A DNA stretch of 42,863 nucleotides, taken from positions 1 through 42,863 of the forward strand of contig DASXSF010000156.1 in assembly GCA_036506155.1 (NCBI GenBank), read 5' to 3'. The position numbers and the translations under genes are program-made. The notes under the pieces are model-generated. The model did not search any database. It saw only the letters and a list, made by a program, of their open reading frames with translations, and was not told the DNA's origin. Shown here piece by piece: positions 7,978-15,967 of the stretch (position 1 is the stretch's first letter; each line of letters opens with the position of its first letter). The stretch is from DASXRA01 sp036506155 (GTDB lineage Bacteria; Actinomycetota; Actinomycetes; Mycobacteriales; Jatrophihabitantaceae).

Positions 7978-10296
7978 TCAGGCGGCGGAGACCGGCTCCT
8001 CCCGCACCGGCTCCGGCTGGTTGCCCAGCGAGATCTTGCGCCGCTTCGATACGACAATGGCCGCGACGATGATGCCGAACGCGACGATCGCGAACACAGC
8101 TCGCAGACCGGCTGAGGCGCTGTGCCCGATGCTCAGCTTCACAATGGCGGGAGCGATCAGCACCGAGACCAGGTTCATGACCTTGATCAGCGGGTTGATG
8201 GAGGGGCCGGCCGTGTCCTTGAACGGGTCACCGACGGTGTCGCCGATGACCGTCGCGGCGTGTGCCTCAGTGCCCTTGCCCCCGTACATACCGTCCTCGA
8301 CCGTCTTCTTGGCGTTGTCCCACGCACCGCCGGAGTTGGCGAGGAACACCGCCATCAGCACGCCGGCGGAAATAGCGCCGGTGAGGTAGCCGGCGAGCGG
8401 CGCGACGCCGAACGTGAACCCGATCGTGATCGGCGCGAGGATCGCGAGCAGACCGGGGGTGGCCAACTCGCGCAGCGAGTCCTTCGTGCAGATGTCGACG
8501 ACCCGGCCGTACTCGGGCCGCTCGGTACCGGCCATGATGCCCGGCCTCGTGCGGAACTGCTCACGCACCTCGAACACGACCCGGCCGGCGGCGCGGCCGA
8601 CGGCGCTGATCGCCAGCGAACTGAACAGGAAGACAACGGACGCACCGATGATCATCCCAACCAGATTGTTCGGCTGGGTCAGGTCGGTGATGAAGGCGAA
8701 ATTCGTGGGAGCGGGCGTCACCCCGGTCTTGTCGAGCGCGATTCTCACGGCGTCGGTGAAAGACCCGAACAACGCCGTTGCGGCGAGCACCGCTGTAGCG
8801 ATCGCGATGCCCTTGGTGATCGCCTTGGTGGTGTTGCCGACTGCATCCAGATCGGTTAGGACGCGCGCCCCCTGCTCGTCGATGTCGCCGCTCATCTCGG
8901 CAATGCCCTGGGCGTTGTCGGTGACCGGGCCGAACGTGTCCATCGACACGATGACACCTGCCGTGGTGAGCAGCCCGCACCCGGCCAGCGCCACCGCGAA
9001 CAGCGCGACCGCGATCGAGCCACTGCCCAGCAGGAACGCGGCGAACACGGCGAGCGCAATCAGAATGGCCGTGTACACCGCCGACTCCAGGCCGAGGGCG
9101 ACACCACCGAGTATCACCGTGGCCGGGCCGGTGAGCGACGTGCCCGCGAGGTCGCGCACGGGGCGGCGCAACGTGTCGGTGAAGTAGCCGGTGAGCTGCT
9201 GGATTACCACAGCCAGCACGATGCCGATCAGCACGGCCACGAACGCGATGACGCCCGGGTTGCCCTTGCTGTTGGCGACTCCGTGGAGCTCGGAGAACTT
9301 GCTCGGCAGATATGAGAACGCGACGATCGCGACGAGGACCAGCGACACTGCTGCGGAGATGAAGAAGCCGCGGTTGATGGCGACGAGGCCGTTGCGGTCC
9401 GTACTGCGCAGCCGGGTGGTGAGCACGCCCACGACCGAGCTGATGACGCCGATGCCGCCGATGATCAACGGCAGCAGCAAGCCCTTCGCACCGAACGCCG
9501 TTTGGCCCAGGATCAGCGCAGCGACGAGGGTCACCGCGTAGGACTCGAACAGGTCGGCGGCCATTCCCGCGCAGTCGCCGACGTTGTCGCCCACGTTGTC
9601 GGCGATTGTGGCCGCGTTGCGTGGGTCGTCCTCAGGGATGCCGGCCTCCACCTTGCCGACCAGATCAGCGCCGACGTCAGCCGCCTTGGTGAAGATGCCG
9701 CCGCCGACACGCATGAACATCGCGAGCAGCGCGCCGCCGAAGCCGAAGCCTTCGAGCACCGTCGGCGCATGGTCGTTGAAGATGAGCAGCACGATCGACG
9801 CTCCCAGCAGCCCCAGGCCGACGGTGAGCATGCCGACGATGCCGCCGGTGCGAAACGCGGTCCGGAAACCGCCTTCGCCCTGCCCGCCCCGGGCGGCCGC
9901 CGCGACGCGGACGTTGGCCTGCGTGGCGAGCGTCATGCCCACGTAACCGACCGTGGCCGAGAACGCGGCACCGACGAGGAAGAACAGCGCGCGCCCGAAT
10001 TGCACGATGAATCCGCCGTCGTTGACCGGCAGTGCGAGCAGCAACAAGAAGACGATGACCGCGAAGACACTGAGTGTGCGGAATTGCCGATTCAGGTACG
10101 CGCGGGCACCCTCCTGCACGGCTCGCGCGATCTCTTGCATCTTCGGGGTGCCTTGATCCGCCTTGAGCACGTTCTGGGCGAGCCAATAGGCGAACCCGAG
10201 GGCGGCAAGGGCTACGACGAGAATCACGGCAACCAGGCCGTGCTCGCCGCCGGAGATCGCCGGGGCGGCGACCACGGAGTGATTGGCGAGCGCCAT
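7978..10296 (-). CDS. hppA: K+-independent H+-translocating membrane pyrophosphatase
   Basis: 772-residue polytopic membrane pump that couples pyrophosphate hydrolysis to proton export. The substrate site is intact: DVGADLVGKVEAG (207-219), EDDPRNAATIADNVGDNVGD, and a C-terminal GDTVGDPFKDTAGPSINPL. The diagnostic segment reads GNTTKAITKG. Lys in place of Ala after GNTT is the hallmark of the K+-independent, H+-pumping subclass. About 16 hydrophobic helices are visible. ATG 10296 is preceded by AAGGAG with good spacing. It is not co-directional with any obvious partner operon, and a 5-bp-class leader is ruled out by the long upstream gap, which contains a stable hairpin. Presence of hppA here departs from the mycobacterial gene order. 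Confidence 0.97.
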   Translation of the reverse strand: MALANHSVVAAPAISGGEHGLVAVILVVALAALGFAYWLAQNVLKADQGTPKMQEIARAVQEGARAYLNRQFRTLSVFAVIVFLLLLALPVNDGGFIVQFGRALFFLVGAAFSATVGYVGMTLATQANVRVAAAARGGQGEGGFRTAFRTGGIVGMLTVGLGLLGASIVLLIFNDHAPTVLEGFGFGGALLAMFMRVGGGIFTKAADVGADLVGKVEAGIPEDDPRNAATIADNVGDNVGDCAGMAADLFESYAVTLVAALILGQTAFGAKGLLLPLIIGGIGVISSVVGVLTTRLRSTDRNGLVAINRGFFISAAVSLVLVAIVAFSYLPSKFSELHGVANSKGNPGVIAFVAVLIGIVLAVVIQQLTGYFTDTLRRPVRDLAGTSLTGPATVILGGVALGLESAVYTAILIALAVFAAFLLGSGSIAVALFAVALAGCGLLTTAGVIVSMDTFGPVTDNAQGIAEMSGDIDEQGARVLTDLDAVGNTTKAITKGIAIATAVLAATALFGSFTDAVRIALDKTGVTPAPTNFAFITDLTQPNNLVGMIIGASVVFLFSSLAISAVGRAAGRVVFEVREQFRTRPGIMAGTERPEYGRVVDICTKDSLRELATPGLLAILAPITIGFTFGVAPLAGYLTGAISAGVLMAVFLANSGGAWDNAKKTVEDGMYGGKGTEAHAATVIGDTVGDPFKDTAGPSINPLIKVMNLVSVLIAPAIVKLSIGHSASAGLRAVFAIVAFGIIVAAIVVSKRRKISLGNQPEPVREEPVSAA

Positions 10297-10346
10297 GCAG
10301 AACTCCTTAACAATGCTGCTCGAGGCATCGGTATCGCGCAGCGCCT

Positions 10347-10363
10347 GCGTCGGGAACCGACGC
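10347..10363 (-). promoter_or_regulatory. Hairpin in the presumed hppA leader
   Basis: GCGTCGG and CCGACGC form a 7-bp perfect stem with a 3-nt loop, 50 bp upstream of the hppA start. A TAGACT -10-like hexamer lies further upstream on the same strand (about 10385-10390) with no convincing -35, so a transcript of about 85-nt leader would include the hairpin. Whether it regulates hppA is unknown. Confidence 0.35.
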
Positions 10364-10434
10364 GGCGGGACATGATCCGGGCGAGTCTAGCGTTGCCTGT
10401 GAACCAGTCGTCGGTGCAGGTCACCCAGCGTGAG

Positions 10435-10881
10435 CTACGCCCCTTCGACCGGCCCGTCCCGCGGTGCGTGGACCGCCACACACCCACCCACGCCGTCACA
10501 GGCCGCTGTCGCGCCCAGCCGCCCGGCTCGCGCGGTCGCGATGACCCGCTCCACGCCCAGCGCAGGTAGTCGTATCGCGAGGCTGACCGATACGTCGACA
10601 GTGCCGGTGCGGCCGTCGAGCCCAAAGTTCAGCCGGCAACGCACCAGCGCGGCACCATTCGCAGCCGCTAGCGCTGCCGCCGCGGCGCAGCCGTCGCCCC
10701 CGAGGCCGATCCGTCCTGCCGCCGCCAGGGCAGCGAAGTCAGCAGCGGACTCCGCACGATGGCGTGCCAGGACGGCCGCAGTGCGCAGCGACGTGGCGAC
10801 ACCGATCAGCAACACCAGCGCCGAACAGGCGAGCACCCACACGCTCGCCGAGCCGCGCTCGGCCCGACCGCCCGAGGTCAC
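10435..10881 (-). CDS. TadE/TadG-like secreted or membrane protein (Rv3654c-like)
   Basis: 148 residues with one N-terminal hydrophobic segment (SASVWVLACSALVLLIG, about residues 11-27), followed by RHRAESAADFAALAAA, the pattern typical of TadE/TadG-like pseudopilin proteins. It is the last gene of the pilin operon. Its ATG at 10881 overlaps the stop of the TadE gene (ATGA). Unlike true pilins it lacks the +5 Glu, so it probably anchors or helps assemble the Flp pilus rather than forming its shaft. Two downstream Cys residues could pair outside the membrane. Exact role unknown. Confidence 0.82.
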   Translation of the reverse strand: MTSGGRAERGSASVWVLACSALVLLIGVATSLRTAAVLARHRAESAADFAALAAAGRIGLGGDGCAAAAALAAANGAALVRCRLNFGLDGRTGTVDVSVSLAIRLPALGVERVIATARAGRLGATAACDGVGGCVAVHAPRDGPVEGA

Positions 10882-11324
10882 GGCGGCAACCCTATGGGCG
10901 AGCTCGGCTCAGCCGCGGCCACGGCCTGCTCCACGACGTGCACCGCCGGCAACCAACCACCCATCGGATGCACAGAAATCCGTACACGGGCGACGACCTG
11001 ATCGCCGGAGCGGCTGATGCTGACCGCGCCGCCCGGCGCAGCCTGCACGGCGAGCCGCGACCCGGTCGTGGCATCACCGCGGGCCGCCGCGCGAGCGGCC
11101 TCGCGCGCGGCGTCCGCTGCCCGGACCCGCTGCCCAGCCACGGACACTGCAGATAGCGCGACGCCTAGGAAGATCATTAGCACGGGCAGGGCGGCTGCCA
11201 ACTCGGCAGTGACCATTCCGGCGTCGCGGCGCGTGCGACGTACAGGGTGCCGCGCCCGTCCCCAGGCGGGCCGGCGTTGCGATCGGACGGCACCCCCGTG
11301 CGGCCCGCTGCCGTTAGATCGCAT
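10878..11324 (-). CDS. TadE-family pseudopilin (Rv3655c-like)
   Basis: 148 residues. A basic leader of about 36 residues precedes DAGMVTAELAAALPVLMIFL, a class III prepilin signal with probable cleavage after Gly and Glu at +5 of the mature protein, followed by one hydrophobic helix. TadE-type minor pilins take part in assembly of Flp/Tad pili. The start at ATG 11324 overlaps the end of the pilin gene by 11 bp. A shorter start at the internal Met (MVTAEL) would remove the leader and is unlikely. Processing needs a prepilin peptidase, which is not encoded in this window. Confidence 0.85.
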   Translation of the reverse strand: MRSNGSGPHGGAVRSQRRPAWGRARHPVRRTRRDAGMVTAELAAALPVLMIFLGVALSAVSVAGQRVRAADAAREAARAAARGDATTGSRLAVQAAPGGAVSISRSGDQVVARVRISVHPMGGWLPAVHVVEQAVAAAEPSSPIGLPP

Positions 11325-11502
11325 GCAGCGCCGACTGGATGATCGAGCTCAGCGCCGCCTGCACGGTGCTGCTGCGCACGACCTTGTACAGCACCGCTGC
11401 AAACGCTACGGCCGCCACCGTGCCGACGGCGTACTCCGCCGTGGTCATGCCGGCGTCGACTGTTGCGTGAATGCGCCGGACGATTCGCTGAAAGGTGTTC
11501 AT
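11314..11502 (-). CDS. Flp-type major pilin (DUF4244-like, Rv3656c-like)
   Basis: 62 residues. The sequence DAGMTTAEYAVGTVAAVAFA shows a class III prepilin cleavage site (G|M) with Glu at +5 and Tyr at +6, the defining Flp pilin pair, followed by a hydrophobic helix and a short polar tail. It is the first gene of the pilin-TadE-TadE-like operon. ATG 11502 is chosen; an in-frame TTG at 11514 would add four residues. No strong Shine-Dalgarno is visible. A conserved 43-bp element lies 48 bp upstream and is shared with the tadZABC operon. Confidence 0.85.
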   Translation of the reverse strand: MNTFQRIVRRIHATVDAGMTTAEYAVGTVAAVAFAAVLYKVVRSSTVQAALSSIIQSALHAI

Positions 11503-11549
11503 GCCGCCAGCCAACCGGGGCGCGAACCCGCTTGCGGCAGGTCAACGTG

Positions 11550-11592
11550 ATCTGTGGACAACCACCCCGCCTGTGGACGACCAACTTGACAA
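11550..11592 (-). promoter_or_regulatory. Copy 1 of the 43-bp tad upstream element, with two DnaA-box-like 9-mers
   Basis: Read on the minus strand, toward the pilin gene, the element starts TTGTCAAGT and carries TCGTCCACA and TTGTCCACA in the same orientation, 20 bp apart. TTGTCCACA is the actinobacterial DnaA-box consensus. 37 of 43 positions match copy 2 at 17832-17874. The element ends 48 bp before the pilin start codon. It may be a promoter/operator bound by DnaA or by another regulator. Confidence 0.7.
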
Positions 11593-11861
11593 GCGAGAGC
11601 GCGGCCACCGCAGCGGGGACGATCACGCGGCGGTTAGTGAGCCCGCCACCCGTTTGCCGTAGCAGAGAAGCAACATCCGGGATCAGGAGGTCCGGGTGCT
11701 GCACCAGGTTCAGCTTCGATCGCGGCCGCCCGCTGAAGCCATCGACGGCGATCAGCGCACACGGCACGACCAGTGAGGCGGCGCTTCACGCCACCCGTTA
11801 CACGGTTGTTAGCGGTGCCGCGCGATGCTGCTGATATGACCAGAACGGAAGGAGTGCGAGC
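11593..11861. other. Gap without a supported gene
   Basis: Between the 43-bp element and the DUF5666-like gene I find no gene with both a credible start and a recognisable product. A short minus-strand open frame (11767 to about 11508) contains a hydrophobic stretch and runs through the 43-bp element. It could be a gene remnant left where the tad locus was split. The 3' end of the gap carries the Shine-Dalgarno and presumably the promoter of the plus-strand gene. Confidence 0.4.
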
Positions 11862-12389
11862 ATGAAGCGAACGCTGGCCATCGCGAGCGCCGCGGCGATC
11901 GCGGGCGGCGTGATCGCGTTCACCCTCGCGTCGTATGCGAGCTCAGGCGGCACATCCGGGGGATCCCCGTCGCCGCCCGATGACATCTACGCCGCCGCTT
12001 TGTGGACCACCACGACGGCCCCGCCGGCCGGGCAGCGTCAGCTGCTGCACGGCGAACGCGTCCTGAAGGACAAGGACGGCACGATCGTCACCGTGGACGC
12101 GCAGCGCGGCACGGTAACCGCAATATCGCCGTCGAGCATGACCGTCCGCAGCTCCGACGGCACCACGTGGACGTGGACACTGAACGGCAAAACAAAGGTG
12201 CGGGGCGCCGACCTGAAGAAGGAGACCACCTCCAAAATCAAGGTCGGCGACACAGTGGCCGTCGCCGGCCAGCGCACCGGTGGCACCCGCACGGCGCGGG
12301 CCGTCGGCGACCCACCGCCGAACCTGAGCAGCGTGCGGCAGGACCTGCGGCACCTACGCCGGGACCTGCGACGGCTTCATGGTCACTGA
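11862..12389 (+). CDS. Exported protein with a DUF5666-like domain
   Basis: 175 residues. A basic N-terminus and hydrophobic segment (residues 4-25) form a signal peptide or single anchor, followed by a Gly/Ser/Pro/Thr-rich linker. The body, GTVTAISPSSMTVRSSDG...TVAVAGQRTGG...RAV, has the beta-rich pattern of DUF5666, an uncharacterised extracytoplasmic domain. The C-terminus is Arg/His-rich. ATG 11862 has AAGGAG 8 nt upstream. The gene converges on a two-component system across a short tandem repeat. Exported DUF5666-like proteins near sensor kinases might be sensed ligands or regulon members, but nothing in the sequence proves this. Function unknown. Confidence 0.75.
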   Translation: MKRTLAIASAAAIAGGVIAFTLASYASSGGTSGGSPSPPDDIYAAALWTTTTAPPAGQRQLLHGERVLKDKDGTIVTVDAQRGTVTAISPSSMTVRSSDGTTWTWTLNGKTKVRGADLKKETTSKIKVGDTVAVAGQRTGGTRTARAVGDPPPNLSSVRQDLRHLRRDLRRLHGH

Positions 12390-12454
12390 CCCGCGTGCGG
12401 CGTCGACGCCCGCCTGACCTGCGTGGGGCGTCGACGCCCGCCCGACCGGCGTGG
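12387..12454. repeat. 28-bp tandem repeat with internal palindromes between convergent genes
   Basis: Two adjacent 28-bp units (12387-12414 and 12415-12442) match at 26 of 28 positions, followed by a partial third unit to 12454. Each full unit contains a GCGTCGACGC palindrome. The array exactly fills the gap between the stop of the DUF5666-like gene and the stop of the histidine kinase, so it may act as a bidirectional terminator. It has no U-tract. Confidence 0.7.
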
Positions 12455-13537
12455 CTAACGGGGCAGCACGACGGTGATCTCCAGCCCGCCGCCCGGAAGC
12501 GCACGCGCGAATCGCGCGCCGCGGTGCGCCGTAACGATCGCCGCGACGATCGATAGCCCAAGCCCGTGGCCGGTGCGGTCGGCGTCGAGGCGGCGGAACG
12601 GCGTGAACAGCTGCTCGACCAGCTCCGTCGGCACCGGCGGGCCCGAGTTGCTGACCCGCAGCATGGCTGTATGCCCGTCGGTTGCCGTCTCGACGCAGAC
12701 CCAGCCACCCGGGACGTTATGCCGCAAAGCATTGTCGACGAGGTTCGCGGCGAGCCGTTCCAATAGCGCCCTGTCGCCGTGTGCCGGCGCGTAGTGCAGC
12801 GCCGGTTGGACGGTCACGTCGCGCGCCGGTGCCGCCGTCAGTGCGGCCCGTGCCACAGCCGCGAGGTCGACATCGTCGAAGCGCTCCACGCCGGCCTGGC
12901 TGCGCGCGAGCGTCAAGAGGCTCTCGATCAGGTGCTCGTTGCGGTCGGTCGCGTCGCGCAACCGAACCGCCATGGTGCGCAGCTTCTCGACGCTGGGCTC
13001 AGGATCGTCCAGTGCGACGTCGATCGCGGCGCGCTGCACGGTGAGTGGCGTGCGCAGCTCATGCGAAGCGTTCGCGACGAACTGCCGTTGCGCATCGAAT
13101 GCACTCGACAGCCGGTCGAGCATCGCGTCGAACGTATCGGCCAGCTCCTTCAGCTCATCCGGCGGACCATCCAGGTTGATCCGCTCGTCCAGAGTGTGGG
13201 TGGACAGCCGTTGCGCCGTCGCCGTGATGTCACGCAGCGGTCGCAGGGCGCGCCCCGCCACTGCCCAGCCGAGCACCCCGGCCACGACGGTCACGATTGC
13301 CAGGGCGATGAGCGACCCGACGACGAGTTCGTGCAGGGCGTGATCGCGTTGCTGCGTCAGCGCAGCACGCACCGCCTGGCGGAACTCACGGCGCACCCCG
13401 GCGCTGCCGATGTCGATGCGCGGAGCGCGCGGAATACGCCCGGAGAGCAGGACGTAGACGATGGTCAGCATCGTCACGCCCGCGGCGAAGAACAGCGCTC
13501 CGTACAGCGCAGTCAAGCGCCACCGCAGCGTCGTCAT
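12455..13537 (-). CDS. Sensor histidine kinase, OmpR/EnvZ class
   Basis: 360-residue membrane kinase. Helices at about residues 9-31 and 70-95 flank a short periplasmic loop of about 40 residues, followed by a HAMP linker. The DHp phospho-acceptor is H159 in ASHELRTPLT. The catalytic domain has the N-box NLVDNALRHN and a G-box GHGLGLSIV. The start ATG 13537 overlaps the last base of the response regulator stop (TGATG), so kinase and regulator are cotranslated. The tiny sensory loop suggests sensing in or at the membrane. With its partner it interrupts the tad locus. The stimulus is unknown. Confidence 0.94.
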   Translation of the reverse strand: MTTLRWRLTALYGALFFAAGVTMLTIVYVLLSGRIPRAPRIDIGSAGVRREFRQAVRAALTQQRDHALHELVVGSLIALAIVTVVAGVLGWAVAGRALRPLRDITATAQRLSTHTLDERINLDGPPDELKELADTFDAMLDRLSSAFDAQRQFVANASHELRTPLTVQRAAIDVALDDPEPSVEKLRTMAVRLRDATDRNEHLIESLLTLARSQAGVERFDDVDLAAVARAALTAAPARDVTVQPALHYAPAHGDRALLERLAANLVDNALRHNVPGGWVCVETATDGHTAMLRVSNSGPPVPTELVEQLFTPFRRLDADRTGHGLGLSIVAAIVTAHRGARFARALPGGGLEITVVLPR

Positions 13538-14193
13538 CAGCGCATCCGGTACCCGGCACCGGGCACCGTGTCGATGATCGGTGGGTCGCCGAGCTTGCGG
13601 CGCAGCCGCATGACCGTGACACGCACCGCGTTGGTGAACGGGTCGGCGTTTACGTCCCACACACGCTCGAGCAGATCCTCGCTGGTGACGAGCGTGCCCT
13701 GGGCGCCGAGCAGCACCTCGAGCACGCCGAACTCCTTGCTGGACAAGGGAATTTCGCGGCCGGTCCGGGTCACGGTCCGGCGTGCCGTGTCGAACGTCAG
13801 GTCACCGTGAACCATCACGGGGGCCACGGCGGGATGAGTGCGCCGGCCTAGCGCACGGATGCGCGCCACAAGCTCGCTGAACGCGAAGGGCTTGGCCAGG
13901 TAGTCGTCGGCGCCGAGGTCGAGGCCCTCGACACGGTCCTCGAGCGACCCCGCAGCGGTCAGCATCAGCACCCGCGTAGGTGCCTCGCTGGCGACGACCG
14001 CCCGGCACACGTCGTCTCCGTGCACCACCGGCAGGTCGCGGTCGAGCACCAGCACGTCGTATCGGTTGACCGCGAGCCGCTCCAACGCCTGCCCGCCGTC
14101 GAAAGCGGAGTCGACCGCAATCCCTTTAGCACGTAGGCCTTCTACGAGGATCTCGACCAGCGCCTTCTCATCCTCGGCAACCAGAACCCGCAT
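13537..14193 (-). CDS. OmpR/PhoB-family response regulator
   Basis: 218 residues. The receiver domain has acidic residues in VAEDEK, phospho-acceptor D51 in VLVLDRDLP and the conserved Lys in YLAKPF. The C-terminal winged helix is of the OmpR type (FGVLEVLLG...VRVTVMRLRRKLGD...GAGYRMR). ATG 14193 has AGGAGG upstream at good spacing; an upstream extension to 14229 lacks support. It is paired by overlap with the kinase downstream. Targets are not evident. The adjacent divergently placed DUF5666-like gene and the flanking tad genes are candidates by position only. Confidence 0.94.
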   Translation of the reverse strand: MRVLVAEDEKALVEILVEGLRAKGIAVDSAFDGGQALERLAVNRYDVLVLDRDLPVVHGDDVCRAVVASEAPTRVLMLTAAGSLEDRVEGLDLGADDYLAKPFAFSELVARIRALGRRTHPAVAPVMVHGDLTFDTARRTVTRTGREIPLSSKEFGVLEVLLGAQGTLVTSEDLLERVWDVNADPFTNAVRVTVMRLRRKLGDPPIIDTVPGAGYRMR

Positions 14194-14420
14194 GTGTCCA
14201 GCCTCCTGCCGTCGCCGTAACGGTGGCATAACGGGTGGCGGGCTGCCTTATCGTCGAGGCATCGCGATGGCCCCCGTGTCGGCCGCGCGCCGCCGCTCGA
14301 CATGCAGGTCATCGCCGTCCAGCTGCCTCCGACGCGGGAGCTAGGCCGGCGCTTCTCCGACCGCCACCGAGGGTGGCCCTGCCGACACGCCCAAATGCCG
14401 CTGGCGCCGCGAGGGCTCGC

Positions 14421-15140
14421 TCACGGGGTGCCGCTCAGCACACCGTGGGCGATACCGACGACCACCGGCAGTACACCGAGGCACGCGAAGGCCGGAAGGA
14501 AGCACAGCCCGAGAGGCGCCATGGCCCACACTCCCGCCCGGTGCGCCAGCGCCAACGCCGCTGCGCGGGCTTCGTGGCGCAACTCGGCGGCGAGCTGCTC
14601 GAAGCCCCGGGCGAGGCGTAGTCCGCTCTCGGCACTGCGGACCGCCGCAGTCGCGACGGGCGCGAGCACCGAGTCGGACAACGCGGCCCAAGCCACGGCC
14701 GGATCGGCCCCGAACCGCAGCAGGCCTGCCACCAGTTGCAGCTGTTCGCCATGATCATCGCCGGCCATCGGCGCAACCTCCGCTACCGCCGTGGCCACCG
14801 GCTGGCCGCTGCGCAGCGCCGCCGCCAGCAGATCCAGGACCAGCGGGACCCGGCCTGCCGCGTCCGGCGGCGCACGGACCACGGCACGTGCCTGCGCGAG
14901 ACGAACCAGCCATCCGACAAGCGGCGCAGCGGTTAACCCTGCCAGCCCGCCACGGATGGGTCCGAACCACGCGACACCCGCAACCAGAACCGCGCCGGCG
15001 GCGACGCACCGCAGCACGGTCGGTGACAGCCGCGGATTCAGCACATTTCGTCTACGCAGTGTGTACGCGAGCCGCACCCGCGAAGCACGCCGACCCCACA
15101 ACCAGATGGCCGCCGCCAGCAGACACAACGCGACGCTCAT
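14421..15140 (-). CDS. tadC: Tad secretion inner-membrane protein TadC-like (Rv3657c-like)
   Basis: 239 residues of the type II/IV secretion F-domain family. Hydrophobic segments lie near residues 1-13, 45-80 and at the C-terminus (PLGLCFLPAFACLGVLPVVV), with the cytoplasmic helical bundle between (LVLDLLAAALRSGQPVATAV...RGFEQLAAELRHEARA). It works with TadB as the membrane platform that couples the TadA ATPase to pilin assembly. ATG 15140 overlaps the TadB stop (ATGA). It is the last gene of the tadZABC operon; the pilin genes that follow directly in mycobacteria are displaced about 2.9 kb downstream. Confidence 0.88.
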   Translation of the reverse strand: MSVALCLLAAAIWLWGRRASRVRLAYTLRRRNVLNPRLSPTVLRCVAAGAVLVAGVAWFGPIRGGLAGLTAAPLVGWLVRLAQARAVVRAPPDAAGRVPLVLDLLAAALRSGQPVATAVAEVAPMAGDDHGEQLQLVAGLLRFGADPAVAWAALSDSVLAPVATAAVRSAESGLRLARGFEQLAAELRHEARAAALALAHRAGVWAMAPLGLCFLPAFACLGVLPVVVGIAHGVLSGTP

Positions 15141-15967
15141 GACCGCTCCGCCGAACTGATGAGCCGGGTGGTCCACACGACACCGGCGGCGTCGAGGAGG
15201 ACGCCGGCGCAGAGGAGCAGCTTCCCAGCGGACGTGTTGAACAGCACGTGCAGCGGTCGGGCCCCCATGGCCACGCCGAGAAGGACTCCCAGGACCGGCA
15301 GCCCGGCGAGCAGGGCGCCCGACGAGCGCGGGCCGGCCAGGGCGGCTGCCACCGCTCGGCGCTGCGCGCGCCGCGCCTGCACATCGTCGTCGACGCGAGC
15401 CAGCACACTGGCGATCGGCGTACCGAGTGCCATCGCCAGCTGCCAGGCCTGCGCGATCATGACCATCTCGTGGCCACCCGCGACGCCCGACGTCGCCGCC
15501 ACAACGTCGTCGCCATCGGCGACGGCGTGTGCGCAGGCCTCGAACGCCGGCCGATATGCGCCGGCGGCGGTGGCGGCCGCTCCGAGGGCGACCGGTCCGG
15601 AGCTGCCGACCTCCAACTCGGCGCGCAACAACCGCAACGCGGCCGACAGGTCACGGTCGCGCGCCCGAGCCTGCCCGCGACGGAGAGCCCGCGCCGTGCC
15701 GGAGAGGCACGCTGCTGCCGCCACCGCGGTGGCCACGCCGACGGCCGGACTGCACCACATCGCAACGAGCAGACCGGCAACCGACGACAGGCCCACGATC
15801 CAGCCACGCGAGGGGGCGGGCACCGCCCAGTACCGTCGCGGGGCCGATCCGGTCGAGCCGGCGAGTCGAGAGGTCGCGGTCAGCTCGCGGAGCCGCCGCT
15901 CGGCCGGATGTCGAGCCGGCCACGTCAGGAGCGCCACGGCGGCACCCAGCAGCGCCACGGTCAGCAC
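15137..15967 (-). CDS. tadB: Tad secretion inner-membrane protein TadB-like (Rv3658c-like)
   Basis: 276 residues. Helices are seen at residues 1-16 and 56-85, followed by the F-domain (LSAALRLLRAELEVGSSGPV...VMIAQAWQLAMALG) and a hydrophobic C-terminal pair (LLAGLPVLGVLLGVAMG and LLLCAGVLLDAAGVVW). It forms the inner-membrane platform of the Flp pilus with TadC. The start GTG 15967 overlaps the end of tadA by 7 bp and its stop overlaps tadC by 4 bp. Operon context and topology support the assignment more than any single motif. Confidence 0.88.
   Translation of the reverse strand: MLTVALLGAAVALLTWPARHPAERRLRELTATSRLAGSTGSAPRRYWAVPAPSRGWIVGLSSVAGLLVAMWCSPAVGVATAVAAAACLSGTARALRRGQARARDRDLSAALRLLRAELEVGSSGPVALGAAATAAGAYRPAFEACAHAVADGDDVVAATSGVAGGHEMVMIAQAWQLAMALGTPIASVLARVDDDVQARRAQRRAVAAALAGPRSSGALLAGLPVLGVLLGVAMGARPLHVLFNTSAGKLLLCAGVLLDAAGVVWTTRLISSAERS

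Noticed and set aside
11508..11767. Minus-strand open frame upstream of the pilin gene
   Set aside because: Runs through the conserved 43-bp element, has no recognised domain, and its hydrophobic stretch is short. Kept only as a possible remnant.
14230..14420. Short gene between the response regulator and tadC
   Set aside because: No frame has a Shine-Dalgarno or a recognisable product; treated as non-coding.
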